From Acinetobacter brisouisimilis (GTDB lineage Bacteria > Pseudomonadota > Gammaproteobacteria > Pseudomonadales > Moraxellaceae), in assembly GCF_000368265.1 (NCBI RefSeq), contig NZ_KB851217.1, positions 41,492 through 105,491 on the forward strand: a stretch of DNA of 64,000 nucleotides, in the 5' to 3' direction. The notes beneath the pieces were generated by a model, which saw only the letters and a list, made by a program, of their open reading frames with translations, searched no databases and had not been told where the DNA came from. The position numbers and the translations under genes are program-made. The stretch's first letter is position 1. Each line of letters starts with the position of its first letter. Below, piece after piece: positions 36,301 to 45,628 of this stretch.

Positions 36301-36659
36301 TTAGGCAGCTCTGTAAAAAATTGGCCAGTAACGATATTAGCCACATGCTCACCATTTACAAAAATTGGAGCGGCTGTTTTCACTAACCCATTTGCACAAT
36401 GATAAACTGTATATTTTTCATTTTTAGTCATCTGCTGTACGAGTACATCGTCATTTTCCAGACAACAAGAAGAGCATGTTTTTATACTTTTATGATATAA
36501 TTTGGCACAGAGATCTTGCCGACCAGTCTGAACAACAACATTACCTGCCATATCAACAACAGCATTCGCAACGCCAATCGCTTGATAAAAGCTATCCATT
36601 AAATCCTGAATTTTATCCTTTCCAACAAATTCAATCACTTCATTGAATGACACATGCAT
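33393..36659 (-). CDS. PocR-PAS-PAS-GAF-PAS-GGDEF-hemerythrin diguanylate cyclase
   Basis: A 1088-residue soluble multidomain protein. Order: PocR ligand domain (about 5-175, with cysteine cluster CAKLYHKSIKTCSSCCLEND), coiled linker, PAS (205-325), PAS (335-455), GAF (465-620, GIGSCGTAAYRGEPVIVDDI), PAS with PAC (635-760), GGDEF (770-935; RKTD inhibitory site and intact GGDEF near 853) and a bacteriohemerythrin domain (945-1075) with the di-iron ligands in DAEHQ, HHFAHEE, HVEQHAHL and VGHL..D. It should make c-di-GMP, gated by a small molecule or metal at PocR and by O2 or redox at hemerythrin. Both end domains together are unusual. It is a single gene, divergent from the LOV protein gene. 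Confidence 0.9.
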   Translation of the reverse strand: MHVSFNEVIEFVGKDKIQDLMDSFYQAIGVANAVVDMAGNVVVQTGRQDLCAKLYHKSIKTCSSCCLENDDVLVQQMTKNEKYTVYHCANGLVKTAAPIFVNGEHVANIVTGQFFTELPNLEAFHSQALELGFNPEDYLASIQKLPIISLKRSQSITELYVKSISTLITHGLDKLSEQNRQLELNKINDELKQQLKSNMADLVRIEAREKKIIDASPVPKMLVNSQEKIVYLNPAFTKVFGYSAEDIPGLEAWFENAYLDIQYKSAVRDFWKLNLPLFLYGQKTLSKLERTIQCKDGFQRDVLVDLAVIDQYKNEKVIMIVFNDVTEIHQANAIVKQKNQFLQSILEAEPECVMIIDHDHHLEEINPAGLSCFEVEDIAQIRNVGVLNFIEDNFKEDFKILSQKVYKGQSGVLEFSILGAKKTKRWLECHATPVKLNNKNESVFSMLAVSRDITERKHTELELSHRNHYLWLNNLVLKKLGENLPMKVILDEMMTSIEDCHLGTYSSVLLVDKNNKYLIHGAAPSLPRDWVEKISRVPIGEGIGSCGTAAYRGEPVIVDDISTHPYWAAFREDALMNGLRACWSQPIKNAAGKVLGTFAIYLRHVAVPTAAQISLLEDYAQLAQLVIERSRLTEALLETQHLYQLIAHNSTDVIWVLELPSLRFSYVSPSVKYLRGWEAEEVMEHSIYRTFTPNMLAAMQEALKAHLKRLADGDKTARIGSIELEVLHKDGHAIPVETAFNMILNDKGEPIQIIGGSRDISERKAAEAIIRNMAFYDRLTNLPNRRMLEDRLQQLISSCQRLHSRMAMLFIDLDKFKPVNDQYGHAAGDWLLKQVAQRMLSVLRKTDTVARVGGDEFVVLLPDAKIAEHALNIAEKIRLELEQPFVMKTGITLNISSSIGIVMYPENADNSRDLLRFGDEAMYYAKKGGRNKIELFKNPAKEIIPHIVELIWRDEFICGQSDIDAEHQKIFKKASQLLQLSAQSDKRQTEAMDALDQLLDDVAHHFAHEEIILAQFDYKELQHHVEQHAHLLEQAQLLKEQAEHGEISLEGLVEYVISDVIVGHLRLMGADKKFFPLFSKTKINTLDV

Positions 36660-36985
36660 ATTCTGGTTTCTCTCATGTCTGATTAATCTTCATTCATGAA
36701 GTAAATCGAGGTTGAATTAGTACGTGTTAACAAATTATCATCACTAACCATAACAAACATCAAGAATTTGGTCTAATTGATTAGCATAACATCCTATGTA
36801 AAACAGACAATTAAGTGACTAAATTGATTGTAATCGCACCTGTTCACATGGTTCGACTTTTTAGTTATGATTAAGCTACAATCAATAAGTTGCTAAAAGT
36901 CATTTTTATACTGATACTTTAATTAGCTGTGACTCTTCATATAAGAAAAAATGATGGATTTCTAAAATAAGTTTGGGAGAGCTAT
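36660..36985. other. Divergent promoter region between two c-di-GMP genes
   Basis: About 325 bases between the PocR and LOV protein genes, AT-rich, holding both promoters. No obvious palindrome or RNA element seen. Confidence 0.55.
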
Positions 36986-39550
36986 ATGACAAGTAAAGTT
37001 AATGATCATGATACCCAGTATATTTTTGATTTGATTGGTCTACATACCGAACTAAAAACGATCTTGTATGCGATTATCAAGTGGCTTGAAAATCGCATCA
37101 CCAATGCGATCGTTTCTATCGTATTGTTTTCAGAAACAGAGCAGAACCTACACATTATTAATGGTGGCACCTACTTCACGACACAAGATAAAAAAATTTT
37201 AGAGCATTTTAGAATCAGTCCAGATGTTACCATTTATGGAAAGATCAATTTTAATCACCTTACTTCGGTTATTCATGAAAATTTTAAGTCAGACCCAAAC
37301 TGGGTTTCAGCCCAAAATTTAATTCAAGAAAAAAATATGACTGCCTGCTGGTCAACCCCTGTTATTAACGCTCAGGGCGTTTTATATGGCACGTTTGAAA
37401 CTTATTATTATCAACCTAAAAAACTAACTGATGAAAGCATACGGTTACTTCATCGGGCAGCAGCATTAATCACTTTAGCACTTGATTTGCAGAATGAACG
37501 CCAACGACGTTTGGCTATAAATGACAAGCATGATTCATTTTTCAAGCATCATCCTGATGGATGTTTTGAATTAGATTTCGAAGGTAATTTCGTTAGTGTA
37601 AACCTTGCCTCATTGCAACTTACTGGTTTCTCAGAAGAAAAAATTTGGGGAATACATTACAGCCACTGGATACACCCTGAATATCAATCAATTGCAAAGT
37701 CCGCTTTTAATCAGACACTCCAAGGAAAGACACAGCATTTTGAACTACAGACCTACCCAAATGCATATGGCAAAACTTACTGGCTCAATCTGACCTGTTT
37801 ACCCATTATGCAAGACAAACAAGTCACAGGGATATTCTGTATTGCTCAAGATGTTACAACTCGGCATATCACAGAGAATAATTTGCGCTTGCTAAAACGA
37901 GGTGTATCAGCGAGTCCAAACGGTATAATTATGACCGATGCTGATGCTGATATGCCGATTGTCTATGTAAACCCCGCATTTCTGAACATAACGGGCTATA
38001 CAGAAGCAGAAGTTCTTGGCAAAAATTGTCGGTTTCTTCAGGGTGCAGATACAGATCCATCGGCTATTCGTAAAATTAGACATGCACTCAGAGAAAAACA
38101 TGAAATAGAAGTGACATTAAAAAACTATCGTAAAGATGGGAGTAGTTTTTGGAATAAATTAATATTAGCTCCAGTTTTGGATGAATTAGGAAATTGCACT
38201 CATTTTGTTGGAATTCAACAAGATGTTACAAAACAGCGGATACAGGAAGAACATATTGCCCATTTGCATACTCATGACACTTTAACAAATCTACCCAATC
38301 GCCAATACTTTGAAACACAATTACAAAGATCGTTTGAGCATGTAAAAAACACTCAACACCCTTTATTTATTCTCTACATTGACCTTGATGATTTTAGGCT
38401 TTTAAATGATAGCTTAGGCTATTTCATAGGTGATCAATTAATTAAAGCCGTGTCTATCCGAATGCAAAGCCTCATGCAAGAGAAAGATCTCTTGGCACGT
38501 TTTGCGGGTGATGAGTTTATCGTTATGCTGACACAATTTAATGAAAAGCAGGATGTCATTCAATTTGTAGAAAACACACTCTCCTTATTATCAAAGCCAT
38601 TTTATATTGCAAAAGAGAAAATTTATATTACTGCCAGTATTGGCATTATAGATAATACAGCCAATACACAACATCCAAACGATCTATTGCATCATTCTGA
38701 ATTGGCAATGAACGAAGCAAAAAGACGAGGGCGAAATACATGGCATTGGTATGAAGCGGATAAGAAAAATTTAAATCAAATTAATTATCTTAGTTTACGC
38801 AATGACCTGATAGATGCTTTGAAAGAAAAGCAATTTAAAATCTATTATCAACCTCTCGTTGATCCGTTAACAGGACAAGTTAAAGCAGTTGAAGCTTTAA
38901 TCCGTTGGGAACATCCACAAAAGGGGCTCATGTCACCAGACACTTTCATCCCATTTGCCGAAAGAACGGGGCAAATTGTGGCAATTGGTCAATGGATACT
39001 TCAGCAGGCCTGTTTGGATATTGCTAACTGGAACATACGAAATAATACTGCCTTACATGTTGCAGTGAACATTTCTCCTTTACAATTTCGTCGTAATGGT
39101 TTTCTGCATGAACTGCAAAAAGCATTATCAGCCAGCAATTTACCAGCAAACTTACTCAAAATTGAAGTCATTGAGAGTATGCTCATCGCAGAAGCTGATA
39201 GGTCGATAGAAATTTTGAAAACTATCCGCTCTTTAGGAATTCAAGTTGCAATCGACGATTTTGGTACGGGCTATTCTAGTTTGAGTTATTTAAGACGCCT
39301 TCCTGCCAACCAAATAAAGCTAGATCGAAGTTTTATCAAACATATTCCCCATAACAGTCAGGATGCCGCTATTGTTCAAGCGATTATCACGCTTGCTCAT
39401 CAGCTTGGACTAGAAGTTGTTGCTGAAGGAGTAGAAACAGCTGATCAGGCTATATTTTTAACTCAAAATGGTTGTGACATGCTACAAGGGTATTATTATG
39501 CTCATCCGAGCCCTCTTGAGAATTTAAAAACAAGTTATTCTCCATCGTAA
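36986..39550 (+). CDS. GAF-PAS-LOV-GGDEF-EAL blue-light-type c-di-GMP enzyme
   Basis: An 854-residue soluble protein: GAF (about 15-165), PAS (180-300), LOV (305-415), GGDEF (420-585) and EAL (595-850). The LOV core is canonical: GKNCRFLQG with the photo-adduct cysteine at about residue 348, NYRKDGSSFWN and the FVGIQQDVT glutamine, so it should bind FMN and sense blue light. The cyclase motif is AGDEF near 508 and the RxxD site is absent; EALIRWEHP and DDFGTGYSSLSYL suit an active EAL phosphodiesterase. Net activity may thus be degradation, possibly switched by light. GGGAG precedes the ATG. Function as a photoreceptor is inferred from motif completeness. Confidence 0.92.
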   Translation: MTSKVNDHDTQYIFDLIGLHTELKTILYAIIKWLENRITNAIVSIVLFSETEQNLHIINGGTYFTTQDKKILEHFRISPDVTIYGKINFNHLTSVIHENFKSDPNWVSAQNLIQEKNMTACWSTPVINAQGVLYGTFETYYYQPKKLTDESIRLLHRAAALITLALDLQNERQRRLAINDKHDSFFKHHPDGCFELDFEGNFVSVNLASLQLTGFSEEKIWGIHYSHWIHPEYQSIAKSAFNQTLQGKTQHFELQTYPNAYGKTYWLNLTCLPIMQDKQVTGIFCIAQDVTTRHITENNLRLLKRGVSASPNGIIMTDADADMPIVYVNPAFLNITGYTEAEVLGKNCRFLQGADTDPSAIRKIRHALREKHEIEVTLKNYRKDGSSFWNKLILAPVLDELGNCTHFVGIQQDVTKQRIQEEHIAHLHTHDTLTNLPNRQYFETQLQRSFEHVKNTQHPLFILYIDLDDFRLLNDSLGYFIGDQLIKAVSIRMQSLMQEKDLLARFAGDEFIVMLTQFNEKQDVIQFVENTLSLLSKPFYIAKEKIYITASIGIIDNTANTQHPNDLLHHSELAMNEAKRRGRNTWHWYEADKKNLNQINYLSLRNDLIDALKEKQFKIYYQPLVDPLTGQVKAVEALIRWEHPQKGLMSPDTFIPFAERTGQIVAIGQWILQQACLDIANWNIRNNTALHVAVNISPLQFRRNGFLHELQKALSASNLPANLLKIEVIESMLIAEADRSIEILKTIRSLGIQVAIDDFGTGYSSLSYLRRLPANQIKLDRSFIKHIPHNSQDAAIVQAIITLAHQLGLEVVAEGVETADQAIFLTQNGCDMLQGYYYAHPSPLENLKTSYSPS

Positions 39551-39649
39551 TGCTGCTCTCTTAACCCGAATTCGATGAAATTCGGTCAAGGCTTAACAGG
39601 TTTTTAAAGTAAACCATGAGCCTGTGCGAATTAGAGAAAGAAAAATTTC

Positions 39650-39780
39650 ATAGATAACGACTTATTTGATGATTTGGTTGCTTCGATGAAAGAAGCAGGA
39701 GCGATCAGGCGTAAAAAGATCAAGGTAAGATGCAGGAAAGATCCTAAACTAATTGTGCTCTTTTTCATATAAGCTGTATT
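39650..39780 (+). pseudogene. HigA-like antitoxin N-terminal relic
   Basis: A frame without start codon reads DNDLFDDLVASMKEAGAIRR followed by basic residues and a stop. This resembles the N terminus of HigA-type antitoxins (LFDDLVxSxKEAGAI-x-RGE), whose helix-turn-helix part is missing here. It is too short and start-less to be a gene. Confidence 0.4.
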
Positions 39781-39811
39781 ATACTAATTTAAATAAAATT
39801 AAAGAGATAGG

Positions 39812-40255
39812 ATGATGCAAGTAAGAAAACTTTTAAAACAAGACTATAAGAACTGGCTAAGCCTTTGGGAAGGATATCAGAACTTTTATAAGGTAAATTT
39901 AACATCAGAGCTTTCTCAATTAACGTTTAATCGTCTTCTAGATGAATGCGAAGAGATGGGATGTTTTGTACTTGAGGCAGATAAAGAGTTAATTGGGCTA
40001 GTACATTATATTTTTCATCGTAGTACTTGGACAGAAGGGAATTACTGTTATCTTCAAGACCTATTTGTAAAAACAGATAATCGTGCCAAAGGCTGCGGGA
40101 AAATTTTGATAGAAGCAGTATATGCCGAAGCTCATCAGAAAAATTGTTCTCGAGTCTATTGGTTAACTCAAGAAACCAACTACCAAGCAAGAATCTTATA
40201 TGATCAGGTAGCGGTCAATGCTGGTTTTATTCAATATCGAAAAAATATAGCTTAG
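39812..40255 (+). CDS. GNAT family N-acetyltransferase
   Basis: A 147-residue GNAT protein that would move an acetyl group from acetyl-CoA to an amine. The YCYLQDLFVKTDNRAKGCGKILIEAV stretch near residues 69-94 is the beta4-alpha3 CoA-binding region (R-x-x-G-x-G/A; here RAKGCGK), and VYWLTQETNYQARILYDQV near residue 113 is the usual C-terminal motif. The substrate is unknown. It stands alone between relic-containing gaps, AGATAGG precedes the ATG. Length is normal. Confidence 0.85.
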   Translation: MMQVRKLLKQDYKNWLSLWEGYQNFYKVNLTSELSQLTFNRLLDECEEMGCFVLEADKELIGLVHYIFHRSTWTEGNYCYLQDLFVKTDNRAKGCGKILIEAVYAEAHQKNCSRVYWLTQETNYQARILYDQVAVNAGFIQYRKNIA

Positions 40256-40700
40256 TAAAATGCAGTTTTTAACATCCGCATTTCACATGATTCGTATTCT
40301 ATCTTAGAAAATTTAACTTCTGGTTATGATATTAGTGTCATAAGCAAAATCTTTATTAGGATTTAGTTGTTCACTTACATCCATGGTACTTTAAAAATTG
40401 CACATATGGTCACTAAGCCATAATGAATTCAAGCGCCATCAGATGCTCAAAATGTGGCTGTAATTAGAGATAGTCCTCAACTTGAGAAATATCCTGATAA
40501 CTTGTCACCCAAAAGGGCAACCATTAGTCATGATACAACAGTTTATGCATACACGAAATCAGGTAACTAACGGCATTCCGATTGGATAAATGAGCCATCT
40601 TGACAGAATAAAAAATATTTGGCAGTTCTTGAAATGCAGTAATGTTCGAGTTGTAGCCATACGTAGGCTGTAATTTTAAACCTTCCTGATCTAACACTAT
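40256..40700. other. Non-coding gap after the acetyltransferase
   Basis: No supportable gene. A minus-strand open frame (40524-40775) has no ribosome site and partly overlays the relic described next; I treat it as chance. Confidence 0.5.
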
Positions 40701-40707
40701 GTAACTT

Positions 40708-40829
40708 ATTTTAATCGACCCAAATAGTAGATTTGGCATCATCTGACTGCTGCAAATGCTCAAACCCTGCATCATTCAATTTAATTTTAACTTGTTCGGT
40801 GAATGCTGCTGTTTTAGTGGTCAATTGTT
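40708..40829 (-). pseudogene. Unrecognised protein-coding relic
   Basis: The minus strand reads VQQLTTKTAAFTEQVKIKLN DAGFEHLQQSDDAKSTIWVD-like text (two adjoining segments) then a stop. The composition and amphipathic pattern look like real protein, but there is no start codon context and I cannot name a family. Confidence 0.3.
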
Positions 40830-41249
40830 GAACCTTTCTCCCTTTTCTTGTGCGTCATAATTTACAAATGAATATGTAACAAACTTCCGAAAATGCCTAT
40901 TTTGAGGATGTAATAGAAAGAAACTGCATATTTGCAAAAGTATGAGCTTTTACTTACGGATTACGTTCAAAACTACATTTCTCCTTAAAAATCAGCCTAT
41001 GCAGAAATGCTGAAAACTGTGGATTACATACCTTTATCATGTTGAAAAACATCTATTTTTTAGACATTTATTTTTAATTTAACCTACTGTTTTTATTAAT
41101 TGACTCAATATATTAGATTATTTTTATTTTGATCAACTAAGCTAACTTACAATATTTTTTGGGTATTCAAACCACGATTTATTTTGGGCCACAAGGCATG
41201 TGGTTAGGCAAGACTTGCGGCAACTTTCAGCTATTTTGTGTAGACGGCA
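40830..41249. other. AT-rich gap after the liu-sco operon
   Basis: About 420 bases downstream of scoB with no gene, clear terminator or repeat that I can see. Confidence 0.5.
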
Positions 41250-41921
41250 CTAAACACAGACCGTTTGTGCATGCACATGATGGGTCTGACATTTATTAAT
41301 TAATTGCACACCAGTAACTTGTTGAATCTGTTCAAAACTCACACCATCCGCAAGTTCGATCAACTCAACACCCTGAGCAGTAATATCTATTACACCAAGA
41401 TCGGTAATAATTCGGCTAACCACAGATTTACCAGTGAGGGGCAGGCTACATTGCTTGACGATCTTTGGCGTCCCATCCTTGGCGCAGTGCTCCATCAAAA
41501 CGACGACTTTCTGTACGCCAGCCACCAGATCCATTGCTCCCCCCATACCTTTAACCTTTTTACCCGGAATCATCCAGTTCGCCAGATCACCAGTTTCAGA
41601 GACTTCCATTGCACCCAGAATTGCGATATTGACATGTCCACCACGGATCATGGCAAACGATTCTGCACTGGAGAAAAATGAAGCACCTGGACTCGCAGTA
41701 ACAGTCTGTTTACCCGCATTGATCAAGTCGGCATCCACTGTTTTAGCAGTAGGAAACTCACCTATGCCGAGTAAACCATTTTCTGACTGTAACCAGACAT
41801 TAATGTTGGCAGGAATATAGTTAGCGACCAGAGTGGGTAGGCCAATCCCCAAATTGACGTAGAATCCATCTTGTAGTTCTTGTGCGGCACGTTGTGCCAT
41901 TTCATTACGAGTCCAAGACAT
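41250..41921 (-). CDS. scoB: 3-oxoacid (acetoacetate/succinyl-CoA) CoA-transferase subunit B
   Basis: A 223-residue beta subunit of 3-oxoacid CoA-transferase. It carries the catalytic-glutamate segment ([13 protein letters not shown] near residue 47), [14 protein letters not shown] near residue 23 and the conserved [17 protein letters not shown] near residue 120. With subunit A it moves CoA from succinyl-CoA to acetoacetate, making acetoacetyl-CoA. It starts two bases after scoA with GGAGG inside the scoA end, so translation is coupled. As last gene of the liu operon it activates the acetoacetate released by HMG-CoA lyase. Confidence 0.9.
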   Translation of the reverse strand: MSWTRNEMAQRAAQELQDGFYVNLGIGLPTLVANYIPANINVWLQSENGLLGIGEFPTAKTVDADLINAGKQTVTASPGASFFSSAESFAMIRGGHVNIAILGAMEVSETGDLANWMIPGKKVKGMGGAMDLVAGVQKVVVLMEHCAKDGTPKIVKQCSLPLTGKSVVSRIITDLGVIDITAQGVELIELADGVSFEQIQQVTGVQLINKCQTHHVHAQTVCV

Positions 41922-41923
41922 AA

Positions 41924-42631
41924 TTACACAACCTCCGCTTTTAAAGTCATTTGTTCAATGCGTTTTTCAGGATTCGCATTCACGATAATACGATTGACAT
42001 AAATGCCCGGTAAATGGATTTCATCTGGATCCAATTCTCCAATTTCGACCAGTTGCTCGACTTCTGCCACAGTCACTTTCCCAGCCATGGCACACATCGG
42101 GTTAAAATTACGTGCTGTTTTACGAAATACCAGATTACCGGCTTTATCTGCTTTATAAGCTTTGATAAGCGCCACATCTGCGGTTAAAGAATGTTCTAGA
42201 ATATATTCTTTGCCGTCAAATTCACGCACTTCTTTACCTTCTGCAATTAAAGTGCCCACACCAGTCTGAGTAAAGAAAGCCGGGATACCTGCACCGCCAG
42301 CACGCAGCTTTTCTGCCAGTGTGCCTTGCGGAGTCAGTTCAACCTCAAGTTCGCCACTTAAATACTGGCGTTCAAACTCTTTATTCTCACCGACATACGA
42401 CGAAATCATTTTTTTAATCTGTTTGGTTTCCAGTAAAAGCCCTAAACCAAAGCCATCGACACCAGCATTGTTGGAAATACAGGTTAGTTCTTTGGCACCA
42501 GTTTCTTTTAAGGCAGCAATCAAGGCTTCTGGAATCCCGCATAAGCCAAAACCACCCACTGCAAATGTTTGACCATCATTTACGATGTCTTGGAGTGCAT
42601 CCGCTGCACTTTGAAATACTTTATTTGACAT
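41924..42631 (-). CDS. scoA: 3-oxoacid CoA-transferase subunit A
   Basis: A 235-residue alpha subunit with the typical N-terminal [14 protein letters not shown] (CoA-binding loop near residue 24), [16 protein letters not shown] near residue 52 and the [16 protein letters not shown] segment near residue 110. It pairs with scoB. The start chosen (MSNKVFQ) has AGAG upstream; a longer frame to 42688 runs into the intergenic part. It lies 86 bases after the HMG-CoA lyase gene on the same strand. Confidence 0.9.
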   Translation of the reverse strand: MSNKVFQSAADALQDIVNDGQTFAVGGFGLCGIPEALIAALKETGAKELTCISNNAGVDGFGLGLLLETKQIKKMISSYVGENKEFERQYLSGELEVELTPQGTLAEKLRAGGAGIPAFFTQTGVGTLIAEGKEVREFDGKEYILEHSLTADVALIKAYKADKAGNLVFRKTARNFNPMCAMAGKVTVAEVEQLVEIGELDPDEIHLPGIYVNRIIVNANPEKRIEQMTLKAEVV

Positions 42632-42717
42632 ATTGTTTTCTCTACTTATTTTATTGTTCCAGCATTGTGCTGAGCATTTCCTCATCAATAACGGCTATGA
42701 GTACGAAACCGTATTGT

Positions 42718-43620
42718 TTAAGCGCAGCGAGTTTGCCAGTAAGCATTGGCATAATGGGATGGATTGTCTCGCTGTAGCACCTGACTAATATTCTGGCTCG
42801 CTTGCATCAGGGCCTCCAGATTCAGTCCGGTTTCAAATCCCATATGTGAGAGCAGGTAATATAGGTCCTCGGTAGAAACATTGCCTGATGCTCCTTTGGC
42901 ATAAGGACAGCCTCCCAATCCGGCAATCGAGGAATCAAACACCCTGATTCCATGCTGCAAGGATTCATAAATATTGGCGATGGCCATGCCATAGGTATTA
43001 TGAAAATGTCCAGCCAACACCGAAGCATCAAGCTCCGCCAGACAAGCCTGCCAGACTTTTTTCACCCGATCTGGGGTTGCTGTGCCAATGGTATCTCCGA
43101 GAGAGACTTCATAGCAGCCCATCTCATAGAGTTTTTTCACCACCTGTGCAACCTGACGAGGATCAATCGCGCCCTCATAAGGACAGTCAACCATACAAGA
43201 GACATAGCCACGCACACGGATATTACTGCTTTTGGCAGCCTGAAAAATATCGGCAAACTTGTCAAAACTTTCAGCAATCGAGCAGTTGATGTTTTTGTGG
43301 GTAAAGCTTTCTGATGCTGCGGTAAACACAGCAACTTCCTGACAATTAACCGCTTTGGCTGCTTCGAATCCCTTGATATTCGGCGTGAGCAGACTAAAGC
43401 TGATATCCGCATTTTGGGGTAACATCGCGTATAGTTCATCACTGTATGCCATCTGGGGTACCCATTTGGCAGAAACACAAGAACCCACTTCAATTGAACG
43501 CAGACCAGTTTTCATCAAATCAAGAATTAAGTCACAGCGTTGGCCAATCGTTAAAGGCTGTTTTTCATTTTGCAGGCCATCGCGTGGCCCGACTTCGACA
43601 ATTTTGACAAATTCACTCAT
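42718..43620 (-). CDS. liuE: Hydroxymethylglutaryl-CoA lyase
   Basis: A 300-residue TIM-barrel lyase that splits 3-hydroxy-3-methylglutaryl-CoA into acetoacetate and acetyl-CoA, the last step of leucine breakdown. Motifs: VEVGPRDGLQNE at residues 8-19 (catalytic Arg and metal Asp), HFHNTYGMA near residue 203 (metal histidines) and GLGGCPYAKGASGNVSTED near residue 232 with the active-site cysteine. The ATG overlaps the end of the carboxylase alpha gene by four bases, indicating one operon. Confidence 0.93.
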   Translation of the reverse strand: MSEFVKIVEVGPRDGLQNEKQPLTIGQRCDLILDLMKTGLRSIEVGSCVSAKWVPQMAYSDELYAMLPQNADISFSLLTPNIKGFEAAKAVNCQEVAVFTAASESFTHKNINCSIAESFDKFADIFQAAKSSNIRVRGYVSCMVDCPYEGAIDPRQVAQVVKKLYEMGCYEVSLGDTIGTATPDRVKKVWQACLAELDASVLAGHFHNTYGMAIANIYESLQHGIRVFDSSIAGLGGCPYAKGASGNVSTEDLYYLLSHMGFETGLNLEALMQASQNISQVLQRDNPSHYANAYWQTRCA

Positions 43621-45611
43621 GCTACAGCCTCCTCAAAAGGCTGGAATTCCAAAAGTTCATCTCCAGCTTTGACTTGGTCTCCCACTTGGAAGTAAGCAGA
43701 GGTGATAATGCCATCACTTGGTGCTCGAATGGAGTATTCCATTTTCATCGCCTCCAGTGTCATTAACACGTCGTCTTTTTTCACCTCATCATTTGCTGTA
43801 AATAGCACTTGGGTAATCACGCCCGGCATAGGGGCTTTCAGGTTGCTATCATCTGTGCCGCTATCTTCTTGAGCATAATCTGGATCGATATATTCAAACT
43901 GATAACTTTGACCTGATTTAAACAGGGTGAAGTGTTGATCTTGCTGACTAAAAGCCAATTTTTGTTGTTGGTTATCCAGATGCACATGTACGGTATTTTG
44001 ATCTAACAAGTTACCCGAAATTCGGTAAGATTGTTGCAGGTACTGGGCAGTAAAACCTTCTTCTTCTACAGTAAACTGTACTTTGATTGTCTCAGGACCA
44101 TGTTTCAATTCGATATGATATTGACTACTGACATTTAAGCGCCAAAGTGGCTGTGCCTGCCAGACTGCTGAAACAGTTTGTGTGTTTTTCTTAAATAGTG
44201 TCAACAGTTCAATAAATGCAGCAAAGATCACAAGTTTAGCATCAATCTTTAGCGCTATATTGAATAGGAAATTATGCTCGCGCTGGATAAGGTTCGTGTC
44301 TAGTTTTGCTTGTTTGAAAGAATTACTGAGTACTAAACGGTCGAGAAAAGCAATGTTGTTGCCCAAGCCGTCTACATGAAACTGACTTAAGGCATGGTGC
44401 ATCTGTATCAGTGCAGCCTCACGATTTTTGCCCCAAACGATTAATTTGGCAATCATCGGGTCATAATAGGTCGTGATTTCATCACCTTCAACAATTCCGC
44501 TATCAACACGAATCGCTGCATTTTGTTCAGGATAGTGTAGATAGCTGATTTTACCTATAGCAGGCAAGAACCCCTTTCCTGGTTCCTCCGCATAAACACG
44601 CGCCTCAATTGCATGACCATGAATCTGCAATTCATGTTGCTGTTTAGGTAAAGGTTCTCCAAAGGCAACGCGCAGTTGCCACTCTACCAAATCTTCACCC
44701 GTGATCATTTCTGTGACTGGATGTTCAACCTGCAAACGCGTATTCATTTCCATAAAATACGCTGTACCATCTTGCTCTACAATAAACTCGACTGTACCAG
44801 CACCAACATAATTTACGGCACGTGCCGCATCAATTGCAGCCTGACGCATGGTGGCTAGTTTATTGGACGGCATTTGTGGTGCAGGTGCTTCTTCCAGCAC
44901 TTTCTGGTGGCGACGCTGTACTGAACAATCACGTTCAAACAAATGCACATAGTTGCCATGGGTATCACCAAATACTTGTACTTCAATATGACGCGGCTGT
45001 AGCACATAACGTTCAATTAATACATCATCATTACCAAAGCTGGATTTGGCTTCACTTTTACACGAGGAAAGGTGGCTCAAAAAATCTTCAGCGCGTTCCA
45101 CAAGACGCATACCTTTACCACCACCGCCGGCACTGGCTTTGATCAGGACTGGATAACCGATCTGGTCAGCCTGTGCTTTCAGAAAAGCAGCATCTTGATT
45201 GTTTCCATGGTAGCCAGGGGTTAAAGGTACACCAGCTTTTTCCATCAGCGCTTTCGAGGTTGCTTTCAAACCCATTGCCAAAATTGCATCCACTGGCGGG
45301 CCAATAAACACGATATTATTTTTCTGGCAAGCAAGGGCAAACTGGTCATTTTCGGACAAAAAACCATATCCTGGATGGATGGCCTGTGCACCAGTATCTA
45401 GTGCCGCCTGAATAATTCGATTGATTTGTAAATAACTTTGTGTTGCAGGAGCCTGCCCAATATGTACAGCTTCATCAGCTAATTTGACATGTTGCGATTG
45501 TGCATCGGCATCTGAATAAACAGCCACTGTGGCGATTCCGAGTTTTTTCGCGGTACGGATCACACGGCAGGCAATTTCACCACGGTTAGCAATTAAAATT
45601 TTCTCAAACAT
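43617..45611 (-). CDS. liuD: Methylcrotonyl-CoA carboxylase biotin-carrying alpha subunit
   Basis: A 664-residue biotin-dependent carboxylase subunit: biotin carboxylase domain with FEKILIANRGEIACRV start, ATP-grasp glycine loop (KASAGGGGKGMRLV near residue 160), RDCSVQRRHQKVLEEAP and EMNTRLQVEHPVTE; a linker BT domain; and a C-terminal biotinyl domain with the biotinylated lysine in LEAMKMEYSIRAP. Placement beside the beta subunit and isovaleryl-CoA dehydrogenase identifies the substrate as 3-methylcrotonyl-CoA. The ATG with AAGGAT was preferred over a start 39 bases earlier inside liuC. Biotin supply is local too: bioB is 6 kb away. Confidence 0.92.
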   Translation of the reverse strand: MFEKILIANRGEIACRVIRTAKKLGIATVAVYSDADAQSQHVKLADEAVHIGQAPATQSYLQINRIIQAALDTGAQAIHPGYGFLSENDQFALACQKNNIVFIGPPVDAILAMGLKATSKALMEKAGVPLTPGYHGNNQDAAFLKAQADQIGYPVLIKASAGGGGKGMRLVERAEDFLSHLSSCKSEAKSSFGNDDVLIERYVLQPRHIEVQVFGDTHGNYVHLFERDCSVQRRHQKVLEEAPAPQMPSNKLATMRQAAIDAARAVNYVGAGTVEFIVEQDGTAYFMEMNTRLQVEHPVTEMITGEDLVEWQLRVAFGEPLPKQQHELQIHGHAIEARVYAEEPGKGFLPAIGKISYLHYPEQNAAIRVDSGIVEGDEITTYYDPMIAKLIVWGKNREAALIQMHHALSQFHVDGLGNNIAFLDRLVLSNSFKQAKLDTNLIQREHNFLFNIALKIDAKLVIFAAFIELLTLFKKNTQTVSAVWQAQPLWRLNVSSQYHIELKHGPETIKVQFTVEEEGFTAQYLQQSYRISGNLLDQNTVHVHLDNQQQKLAFSQQDQHFTLFKSGQSYQFEYIDPDYAQEDSGTDDSNLKAPMPGVITQVLFTANDEVKKDDVLMTLEAMKMEYSIRAPSDGIITSAYFQVGDQVKAGDELLEFQPFEEAVA

Positions 45612-45628
45612 ATCCTTATTCCTTATTT

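Noticed and set aside
40524..40775. 83-codon minus-strand frame
   Set aside because: Odd composition and no start signal; the other frame in the same place looks more like a protein remnant.
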